Source of the DNA: Methanohalophilus sp. RSK | Lineage (GTDB): Archaea > Halobacteriota > Methanosarcinia > Methanosarcinales > Methanosarcinaceae | Direction of reading: 5' to 3' | Assembly (NCBI RefSeq): GCF_003722075.1 | Contig: NZ_RDSK01000018.1 | Location: 26,194-90,193 of the forward strand | DNA length: 64,000 nt | Part shown: positions 8,481 to 16,100 of the stretch, piece by piece | Layout of the letters: the number at the start of each line of letters is the position of its first letter | Position numbering within the stretch: the stretch's first letter is position 1 | Translations under genes and position numbers: made by a program | The notes under the pieces: model-generated | What the model saw: the letters and a program-made list of their open reading frames with translations, nothing else | Database searches by the model: none | What the model was told of the DNA's origin: nothing

Positions 8481-9656
8481 TCACTCAAACTCATACAATA
8501 CCCTGGCATTTGCCAGAGAATCGGCAATAAGACCATCAACATCCAGTTTTGCTTCCTCTTTAACTACCGCATCATACATGGCCCTTACCTCCGGACGTTC
8601 AGGGACAGCTCCACACCCTGCAGAACTCAGAGTAGATATGTCATAAGTACCTATTTTTCGGGCCAGATCGATTATCTCAGTCTTATCAAAACTTATGAGC
8701 GGATGGTATATAGGAAATCCCAGACCATAAATTTCAGCATGCAAATTATAAGTTGTCTGGGAAGCCACCTGCCCCAGGGATGACCCGGTAATTATGCCTG
8801 ATGCTTTTTCTTTTTCCATAACTTCAAAGGCAATCCTGTACATCGTCCTCTTGCATAATATACATGTGTTTTTAAGAGAACAGTTGTCCTGAATTGCCTG
8901 TAAATTCTTCCCATTGGGAACTTCATACATTTTCATGGGGTTGCCGGCAGACCACTCGTTAAGCACATTCACACATTTGATGGCTTTCTGACGGGTTGCC
9001 TCATCGGAAAAAGGTGCATTGTTGCAGAATACAGGAATCACATTTACACCCCTTCTCATCAGCAACCAGGCAGCAACCGGGGAATCGATTCCTCCTGATA
9101 ACAGAACTACCATTTTCCCCTGTGTACCTAACGGAAGACCACCCACACCTTTTGATATATGCGTAAATACATAAGCGGCGTTTTGCCTCATTTCCACAAA
9201 GATTTCTTTATCCGGGTCATCAAGATTCACCGAAGGATTCCTTCCCAGGGACTCAAGTATCTCATACACCGCATCCCCACAAATTCTTCCTAAATCCGCG
9301 GAGGTAAAGGAGTGATTCCCCGAGCGACGTGGACGGATTGCAAATGATTCAGATTCTGCGATAAAATCACCGGCTATTGCAGCACATTCTGCTGCGGCTG
9401 ATTTTAAATTTGGATCGACTTTACGGGCAAAAGAGGTAGAGACCACCCCGAAAACATTCGAACATACTTCTGCAGCTGCCGGGTCATCTGATTCAACAAA
9501 AATACGCCCCCTGTCCCTGATAATTTTATGATATGAAACTGCCTGCTGCTCAAGCATTGCTTTGAGATTATTGACCAGTGTACGTTCGAAAAAACTGCGT
9601 ACACCCGGACTTTTGAGGGACAGTTCACCGTATCTTATAATGACTATATTGTTCAT
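8481..9656 (-). CDS. thiI: tRNA uridine 4-sulfurtransferase ThiI
   Basis: 391 residues: a ferredoxin-like/THUMP RNA-binding region (about 1-165) followed by a PP-loop adenylation domain with VVLLSGGIDSPVAAW (about 183-197). ThiI adenylates U8 of tRNA and installs sulfur to give 4-thiouridine. It lacks the C-terminal rhodanese domain of the E. coli enzyme, as is normal in archaea. A cysteine cluster CSLKNTCILC (about 259-268) includes the CxxC pair that in methanococcal ThiI binds an iron-sulfur cluster used for sulfur transfer. It is convergent with tRNA-Ala and divergent from the UbiB-like kinase gene. Confidence 0.95.
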   Translation of the reverse strand: MNNIVIIRYGELSLKSPGVRSFFERTLVNNLKAMLEQQAVSYHKIIRDRGRIFVESDDPAAAEVCSNVFGVVSTSFARKVDPNLKSAAAECAAIAGDFIAESESFAIRPRRSGNHSFTSADLGRICGDAVYEILESLGRNPSVNLDDPDKEIFVEMRQNAAYVFTHISKGVGGLPLGTQGKMVVLLSGGIDSPVAAWLLMRRGVNVIPVFCNNAPFSDEATRQKAIKCVNVLNEWSAGNPMKMYEVPNGKNLQAIQDNCSLKNTCILCKRTMYRIAFEVMEKEKASGIITGSSLGQVASQTTYNLHAEIYGLGFPIYHPLISFDKTEIIDLARKIGTYDISTLSSAGCGAVPERPEVRAMYDAVVKEEAKLDVDGLIADSLANARVLYEFE

Positions 9657-9743
9657 GAGAAGAACTATTCACATATGTTAATTAAACCTATTCCACAAAA
9701 TATAACAATACATATTTAACAAGGAAGATGCAAAAACAGGTTG

Positions 9744-11372
9744 ATGCTAAGAAAGATTCGCAGGTATCTGGAAATCCTCAAGGTTTTTACGAAATATAAT
9801 CTTTTCAGTCTTCTGTATAAAGAAATTAATCGCAACTACATATCCAGCAGACGTGGTACCTGTTATCTCGATGTTGAGAACCAGCACAATGCCCGCAAAA
9901 TGCGATTTGCTTTTGAGGAGTTGGGACCTACTTTTGTTAAATTGGGCCAAATAATGAGTAAAAGGTCTGATATCCTTCCCCCAAGTTACATACGGGAACT
10001 GGCAAATCTGCAGGATCGCGTAAAACCCCTTGAGTTTGAACAGATGCTGCCTTCCTTTTCAAGCCTGCAATGTGCAATACCGGGCACCCAAAACGGCGAA
10101 TCTGAAATATCAATGGAACAGGTGATGAGATATTTTGATGAATTTGATACAATGCCTATAGCAAGTGCATCAATTGCCCAGGTATACAAAGCAAAGCTGA
10201 ATGATGATAAAGTGGCCGTAAAAGTTTCAAGACCCGGTCTTATAAACAAAATTAACATTGACCTATCCATAATTGAAGACCTAAAGCCTTTCATCGTAAG
10301 AATCGGGGGATTTGGAAACAACATCGATTTTGATGAATTCCTGTATGAATTTCAGGAATTGTTGAATAAAGAACTGGATTTTCGCAATGAAGCCCGTAAT
10401 ATCAAACGTTTCCGGGAAAATTTTGAAGGAATTGATGATGTAAATATCCCTCAGGTATACGACGACTACTGCACTGAAAGTGTACTTGTAATGGAGTATA
10501 TGGAAGGAACCCCGGTGAAAAATATACAGGACCTGGGTTCTGAACAGCGTTTAAAATATACCCACATGATCAGTTCCAGTTACTTAAAGCAGGTTTATCT
10601 CGATGGCCTGTATCATGCAGACCCTCATGGAGGAAATATCCTCATCCAGAACAATAGTATTGCCTACATTGATTTTGGAGCAATCGGAATCATAGATGGT
10701 GAACTGAGACGCAATATGCTCAACCTTTTCTACGGAATATACAAAAAGAATCTGGATATTGCTTTTGAGGCTTTCCTGAGAATCGCGGATATAAAAAAGG
10801 AAGATATCAACGTGCGTCATTTCAAACTTGATCTTGATGATTTGATAGCAAAGCAAAACTATGCGCTGGGCCAGAGACAGAATGACAGTTATGCAAACCT
10901 CGCCCTGAAATACAACCTATCTCTTCCAAGTGATTTTTCCACATTAGAAAGATCCCTTATCCTCATCGAAGGTGTTTGCCTCGAACTAAATCCCGACTTC
11001 AATCTTATTGATGATGCCAGACCTCTCATCACAAAAGTACTGCTGCAGAGATATTCCCCGGGCAGGGCGATGGAATACTTCCAGCTTGAAGGAGATCGCT
11101 ATCTTGACATCTTCAAAAATTTACCCCAGGGAATAGATGACGTTATCGAAACAATCCGGGGTTACAGGATAGAAAAATTGGAGAACAAAACCAATGAGAT
11201 TAAAAGAAACAGGATGTATGAAAACTTCACACGCTATGTATTCCTATCAATAATCCTGGTTACATCGGCCTATCTTGCTACCAGAGCCGACACAGCAACC
11301 AATGAACTGGGAATCGCCGGATTTGTAGTAGCCATCCTGCTTTTTGGATATTCATTCCTGCGAAATGCCTGA
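9744..11372 (+). CDS. ABC1/AarF/UbiB-family atypical kinase
   Basis: 542 residues. Diagnostic motifs of the UbiB family are present: KLGQ with SKRSDILP (about 71-82), the alanine-rich loop ASASIAQVYKAKL (about 149-161), VAVKVSRPG, the catalytic DPHGGNIL (about 293-300) and the metal-binding YIDFGAIG. The C terminus carries two hydrophobic helices (about 494-511 and 518-538), as in membrane-linked members. In bacteria and eukaryotes this family supports quinone biosynthesis; in Methanosarcinaceae a role in methanophenazine or isoprenoid lipid metabolism is plausible but inferred. A TTG directly before the ATG could also start the frame (9741). A TATA-like TACATATTTAACA lies at about 9709-9720. 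Confidence 0.88.
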   Translation: MLRKIRRYLEILKVFTKYNLFSLLYKEINRNYISSRRGTCYLDVENQHNARKMRFAFEELGPTFVKLGQIMSKRSDILPPSYIRELANLQDRVKPLEFEQMLPSFSSLQCAIPGTQNGESEISMEQVMRYFDEFDTMPIASASIAQVYKAKLNDDKVAVKVSRPGLINKINIDLSIIEDLKPFIVRIGGFGNNIDFDEFLYEFQELLNKELDFRNEARNIKRFRENFEGIDDVNIPQVYDDYCTESVLVMEYMEGTPVKNIQDLGSEQRLKYTHMISSSYLKQVYLDGLYHADPHGGNILIQNNSIAYIDFGAIGIIDGELRRNMLNLFYGIYKKNLDIAFEAFLRIADIKKEDINVRHFKLDLDDLIAKQNYALGQRQNDSYANLALKYNLSLPSDFSTLERSLILIEGVCLELNPDFNLIDDARPLITKVLLQRYSPGRAMEYFQLEGDRYLDIFKNLPQGIDDVIETIRGYRIEKLENKTNEIKRNRMYENFTRYVFLSIILVTSAYLATRADTATNELGIAGFVVAILLFGYSFLRNA

Positions 11373-11432
11373 AGGACCAAACATGCATGAAAATAACATT
11401 TGATACAAAACAAGTTGAATTGTCCCACTACA

Positions 11433-11440
11433 TTTAAATA
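11433..11440 (+). promoter_or_regulatory. TATA box upstream of the zinc-ribbon microprotein pair
   Basis: TTTAAATA in an AT-rich setting after the UbiB-like gene, about 105 bases before the first microprotein ATG. The 171-base gap from 11373 to 11543 holds no other obvious feature. The implied 5' leader would be about 80 bases, unusually long for so small a gene. Confidence 0.4.
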
Positions 11441-11543
11441 CAAAAATAATCCTATAAGTACAGACGGGATTTACTAAAAAGTGGGGTACGAATAATTTAC
11501 TTTTGGTATTAATCCTATTTCAAAAACATATGGGGAAAATAAT

Positions 11544-11681
11544 ATGACAAGACTGAAAAGATGTCCTGAATGCTATTCAGAAATGGAAGTCAGCGAAAAT
11601 GGAATAGAATACTGCAATGTGTGCGATTACTGGACAGTAGAGGGAACAGCACGCCTTGATTCCATAACTATGCTTGCGTGA
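11544..11681 (+). CDS. Zinc-ribbon microprotein (45 residues)
   Basis: The frame from ATG 11544 encodes 45 residues beginning MTRLKRCPECYSEMEV and ending LDSITMLA. It contains two CxxC knuckles (CPEC at 7-10 and CNVC at about 23-26) separated by 12 residues, enough to coordinate one zinc ion. A weak purine-rich SD (TGGGGAAA) precedes the start. The function is unknown to me; such single-ribbon proteins are often nucleic-acid-binding or protein-interaction modules. The next microprotein follows 9 bases later, so the two form a transcription unit. Confidence 0.65.
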   Translation: MTRLKRCPECYSEMEVSENGIEYCNVCDYWTVEGTARLDSITMLA

Positions 11682-11690
11682 GGGGGCAGT

Positions 11691-11822
11691 ATGATGCAAG
11701 CATCCTCCTGTAAGACATGCACTCAATGCCGGGAAAAGTTAAAAGTAATGAAGATGAAATCCAATGTCCTTTACTACTGCCGCAAGTGTGGCAGGACAAT
11801 GTCCCGGGAGTTCCTTCACTAA
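11691..11822 (+). CDS. Cysteine-rich zinc-ribbon microprotein (43 residues)
   Basis: 43 residues from the ATG at 11691 (a second ATG follows directly), with the strong SD GAGGGGG overlapping the previous stop. The cysteines are arranged CKTCTQC near the N terminus and CRKC towards the C terminus, compatible with one zinc ribbon plus an extra ligand; the rest is basic (KLKVMKMKS, CGRTMSREF). The stop overlaps by 4 bases the end of the convergent Toprim gene (stop at 11819-11821). Good SD, tandem arrangement and conserved-looking cysteine spacing support a real gene; no function is assigned. Confidence 0.65.
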   Translation: MMQASSCKTCTQCREKLKVMKMKSNVLYYCRKCGRTMSREFLH

Positions 11823-12268
11823 TACTGTTGTAAAACAGTATGTTTCATTTTTTTCACGTGACTATCAAGACTTTCTACATCTTTTATCTCTTTCTGAACA
11901 AGGGACACCAATCGATTTCTGAGAGAAGTGTCCACATCGACATCCAAATATTCCAGATCTGTAGATATCTTATCTGCAAGTATGTTTCCCCTTCTGTCCC
12001 AATCAGTCAAAATAATAACACAGCGGTCCATTTCACGCAGTTTGTCGGATAGATCAAGCAGGGGGATATGGGTTACCTTTTTAATAATACCATGTATGCC
12101 GAGACTGCGCAATGAAGAAACATCCCTTTTTCCTTCAACCAGTATAATGTCACCTTCATCAGAACATTTGATGAGCTCTTTCAGCAATTCATCAAGCAGT
12201 TCATATCTTCTCTTGATTTCATACATCGAAGAAGGGGTCAAGGAATTATTGTTCAAAAAAGAAGACAT
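11819..12268 (-). CDS. Small Toprim-domain protein (UPF0292-like)
   Basis: About 149 residues from the ATG at 12268, or 135 from the ATG at 12226 (MYEIKRR). It shows the Toprim signature: EGKRD near the start of the fold (catalytic glutamate) and ILTDWDRRG (DxD metal site). This matches the small stand-alone archaeal Toprim proteins. Toprim domains catalyse or bind nucleotidyl transfer and cleavage in primases, topoisomerases and nucleases; the substrate of this family is unknown. The start is uncertain: no SD is seen, but a minus-strand TATA-like TTTTTATAAG centred near 12296 would place transcription at about 12269, favouring a leaderless message from 12268. The frame itself opens further upstream, which I consider spurious. 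Confidence 0.75.
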   Translation of the reverse strand: MSSFLNNNSLTPSSMYEIKRRYELLDELLKELIKCSDEGDIILVEGKRDVSSLRSLGIHGIIKKVTHIPLLDLSDKLREMDRCVIILTDWDRRGNILADKISTDLEYLDVDVDTSLRNRLVSLVQKEIKDVESLDSHVKKMKHTVLQQY

Positions 12269-12326
12269 CAATAGCCATATAAATGGAGGACTTATAAAAA
12301 TAACCCTTACCTGGAGGGTCGAAAGT

Positions 12327-12335
12327 AATATATAC
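12327..12335 (+). promoter_or_regulatory. TATA box for the 68-residue CxxC protein
   Basis: AATATATAC about 40 bases before the TTG start at 12373, within the 104-base divergent gap shared with the Toprim gene. The inferred start site near 12355 leaves a short leader holding the SD GGAGGGGG. Confidence 0.45.
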
Positions 12336-12372
12336 AAATCTTTTCAAATTATAATAAGAAGGAGGGGGTTTC

Positions 12373-12579
12373 TTGAGCTGTATATTTTGTGGAAAAGAAT
12401 GTATGGATTACGACATAGAGGGCGGATCCGAAAAAGATGCCGAACCGGGGAAAATAATAGGGAAAGTCCATATATGCATGGACTGTATTGAAGAATTACG
12501 AGATGTACTGGGAATCACCTCTCTTGAGAGAGAAGTTTCTTCCGTGGAATATGAGATAGTTGAAGAGACTATCCGCTGA
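12373..12579 (+). CDS. Small CxxC zinc-binding protein, TTG start
   Basis: 68 residues. The very strong SD GGAGGGGG (12361-12368) is followed after 4 bases by TTG. This codon decides the start, because the next ATG (MDYDIEG) would lose the first zinc knuckle CIFC. A second knuckle CMDC occurs at about 34-37, with a further lone cysteine at about residue 10 (KECMD). The C-terminal half is acidic and helical (EELRDVLG, LEREVSSVEYEIVEE). I do not recognise a named family; the two-knuckle pattern resembles ClpX-type zinc domains in spacing only loosely. It is divergent from the Toprim gene. Confidence 0.7.
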   Translation: MSCIFCGKECMDYDIEGGSEKDAEPGKIIGKVHICMDCIEELRDVLGITSLEREVSSVEYEIVEETIR

Positions 12580-12596
12580 TAAATAAGGAGGACGAT

Positions 12597-12686
12597 TTTA
12601 CCCCTTATTTTAGCCCGGAGATGGAAAATCTCGGAAGAGAAGAACTGGATAGCCTTGTTGATGAAAGGATCAAAGTTGCAAACTGA
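12597..12686 (+). pseudogene. Remnant resembling the N terminus of a phenylacetate-CoA ligase
   Basis: After the SD AAGGAGG (12585-12591) the frame reads FTPYFSPEMENLGREELDS, then LVDERIKVAN, then a stop. The pattern YFxPEMExxxREELxxLxxERIK is the conserved start of PaaK-type adenylate-forming enzymes. No ATG, GTG or TTG stands at the expected place after the SD, and the frame ends after about 30 residues of a family near 430 residues long. Start codon and body therefore seem lost by deletion. Read by eye only; an unrelated chance match is possible. Confidence 0.45.
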
Positions 12687-13084
12687 CAGATAATTGGGTT
12701 CATTGCACAATTATTCATATCACTGATGCGATATGAGTACGATGAACTCAAATCCAAGTCTACAAAATTCATCGAGATATATTCCATAAATCTCTATAAA
12801 AAATAGCTTATTGAATTTGACAGTTACCGTGGATTACATGAAAAATAAGGCAAAAAGATACATTTACGCTAATTTTGATGCCATAAATACACTGATTTTA
12901 AGGCAAAAAGAGATGAAATCGTAGAAATTGACTTGAATTATTTAATGCTGTCAAATGAGTTTTCCTGACAGAAAAGTGAAATTTTTAGGTTGAAAGAGGG
13001 ACGTTTTCTTCAGCAAGGAGTGGATACTGTCAAACTTGGAATGTAAATCCATAACATTAAATTTTAGTGAGAATTAAGCGAAAA
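12687..13084. other. AT-rich gene-poor stretch with possible decayed coding sequence
   Basis: About 400 bases with no credible intact gene. Short open pieces occur (for example a 26-codon frame from ATG 12726, and one from ATG 12838 that breaks after about 28 codons), and the 12-base AAGGCAAAAAGA occurs twice about 50 bases apart (about 12848 and 12900). Together with the PaaK-like remnant just before it, this looks like decaying DNA, but no parent gene can be named. Confidence 0.4.
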
Positions 13085-13089
13085 ATAAA

Positions 13090-13117
13090 AGTAAGGACAG
13101 TAAACCTGCCCTGTCTT
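13090..13117 (-). terminator. Terminator-like hairpin after the beta-helix surface protein gene
   Basis: On the minus strand AGACAG pairs with CTGTCC (one G-T pair) across a 10-base loop, immediately after the stop codon of the surface protein. It is followed by CTTACTTTTATTTTT, a suitable T-rich tract. Confidence 0.5.
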
Positions 13118-13118
13118 C

Positions 13119-16100
13119 TCACTTCAACCTCCTGTTTATGAAAAAGGCAATAGCAACTACAGCAATACTTATGAATGCTGTGAATCCCGGAGTATCCGGT
13201 GTTTCCTCTTCTACAGGTTCCTCTACTTCTTCAGCCACAGATGTTGGAGTTTCGACTGTTTCCGCAGGAGTATCAGAAACTTCGTCACCTACAACCTCAA
13301 AAACTGAGAATCCAGGTGTTTCTGCGTAGAAGTAAATGTAACCGTCTTCCTCTCTTTCCTGATAGGTTGGAAGGTCCTGCCACTGTTCATCATGGAATCT
13401 TGTCATGCGAATTGTGGAAATATCGATGTTGTTCTCCTCGATCCACTGCTTGCTAACCTTGAAATGGATCTTGACATTGTCTGCACTATCTGAAGAGATA
13501 GTTCCTTCACTTCCAACATCAATGCTCATCATCTGGTATGACTTTCCGGGTGAGGAAGGTACACCTTCAGGGTTGCTTGAAAGCACCTGGACCTTGGCAA
13601 CAGCAATACCCTTGTCCTCCTTTGCATCAAAACTGACACCAAGAACAGGAGTTCCACTGTCGGAGAAGTCATAATCCACTTCAGAATCACCAGTGATGCG
13701 TATCACTGAAGACGCGGTGTTCATTACTATTTCCGGATCCTGACCCTGGCTTACTGATGCACGGGTACCTGAACTACTGCTTGTGGTACTGGTAGTTGTA
13801 TCAGGATCTCTGAACATGGCAAATGTACCGAATTCAGTGAGGTTTACCGACAAGGAATTTTGGGCAGTGTTAAGAGTTGTGTTCTCCACCTCAACCCATT
13901 CTGTGTCATTGAGCTTGAACAAGGCTATTCCCGATTCAGTAGAACTCATACCGGCATCATCATAGAAGAGACTCATATTCATGCTGTCCAGTAAAGAATC
14001 TATTGTAATGTAACCATTGATATTGGTTTTACCGGAAAAGGCAGTGGAATTTGTTTCTGTCCTTGAAATTGTAGTCTCAGAAGAATTACTTGTAAAGTCA
14101 ATTTCTGCCAGGCCGTCACCCAGGACCAATGGATTTACCAAATTATTTGCAGATGAACTCAGATAGAGATCGGAATCTGTATTATTATCTACCCGATTGT
14201 CTGTCAGTGTATTGTCGGATGAAGACTCCAGGGAAATACCGTACTGACTGTTATCACTGGCAGTATTGTCTGTCAGAGTATTGCTGGATGAATAACGCAG
14301 GTAAATACCGTACTGACTGTTATCACTGGCAGTATTGTCTGTCAGAGTATTGCCGCGTGAAAGTTCCAAGTAAATACCGTCCTGACTGTTATTGCTGGCA
14401 GTATTGTTTGTCAGAGTATTGCCGCGTGAACGATACAGGTAAATACCGTCCTGACTGTTATCACTGGCAGTATTGTCTGTCAGAGTATTGCTGGCAGTAT
14501 TGTCTGTCAGAATACAGTCGTCTGAACCAGACAGGGAAATACCGTACTGACTGTTATCGCTGGCAGTATTGTCTGTCAGAGTATTGCCAGGTGAACGATA
14601 CAGGAAAATACCGTACTGACTGTTATTGCTGGCAGTATTGTCTGTCATAGTATTGCTGGATGAATAACGCAGGGAAATACCGTACTGACTGTTATCACTG
14701 GCAGTATTGTTTGTCAGAGTATTGCTGGATGAATAACGCAGGGAAATACCGTACTGACTGTTATCGCTGGCAGTATTGTTTGTCAGAGTATTGCCGGGTG
14801 AACGATACAGGTAAATACCGTCCTGACTGTTATCACTGGCAGTATTGTCTGTCAAAGTACTGTCGGATGAAGAAGACAGGTAAATACCGTCCTTAATATT
14901 ATTGCTGGCAGTATTGTCTGTCAGAGTATTGCCGTTTGAATAAGACAGGGAAATACCGTACTGACTGTTATTGCTGGCAGTATTGTTTGTCAGAGTACTG
15001 TTGTCTGAAGAAGACAGGTAAATACCGTTGTAATTGTTATCGCTGGCAGTATTGTTTGTCAGAGTACTGTTGTCTGAAGAAGACAGGTAAATACCGTTGT
15101 AATTGTTATCGCTGGCAGTATTGTTTGTCAGAGTACTGTTGACTGAAGAAGACAGGAGAATACCGTACTGACTGTTATTGCTGGCAGTATTGTTTGTCAG
15201 AGTACTGTTGACTGAAGAATACAGGTAAATACCCCTATAAGACTCAGATAATGTGACATTTTCTATTGTTGAATTATCTGTATATGCAAAAACAATTCCA
15301 TAGTGTTCATTTGCTATCTCAGCATCCATAACAGACACATTGGTACAATTGATCGCATAGACAACACCCGCATTTGCTGGGATGGTTGCATCAGACTGGT
15401 TTAACAAATAGTAAACTGGTTTACTGTCAACCAGATTACTGGTATTTATATCATTTAAGTAGTCAGTCAATGAACTGCTTTCCACGTCTAGATTATAGTT
15501 ATTCTGTAACATTATGTTACCTGTCAGAGTATTGCTGGATGAACGATGCAGGTAAATACCGTAATTGTTATTGCTGGCAGTATTGTTTGTCAGAGTACTG
15601 TTGTCTGAAGAAGACAGGTAAATACCGTCCTTAATATTATTGCTGGCAGTATTGTCTGTCAGAGTATTGCCGTTTGAATAAGACAGGGAAATACCGTACT
15701 GACTGTTATTGCTGGCAGTATTGTTTGTCAGAGTACTGTTGACTGAAGAAGACAGGAGAATACCGTACTGACTGTTATTGCTGGCAGTATTGTTTGTCAG
15801 AGTACTGTTGTCTGAAGAAGACAGGGAAATACCGTCCTGACTGTTATTGCTGGCAGTATTGTTTGTCAGAGTACTGTTGACTGAAGAAGACAGGAGAATA
15901 CCGTACTGACTGTTATTGCTGGCAGTATTGTTTGTCAGAGTACTGTTGTCTGAAGAAGACAGGGAAATACCGTCCTGACTGTTATTGCTGGCAGTATTGT
16001 TTGTCAGAGTACTGTTGACTGAAGAAGACAGGAGAATACCGTACTGACTGTTATTGCTGGCAGTATTGTTTGTCAGAGTACTGTTGTCTGAAGAAGACAG

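Noticed and set aside
12838..12924. Short frame starting MKNKAKRYIYANFDA
   Set aside because: Only 28 codons, no SD, no recognisable family, in AT-rich decayed DNA.
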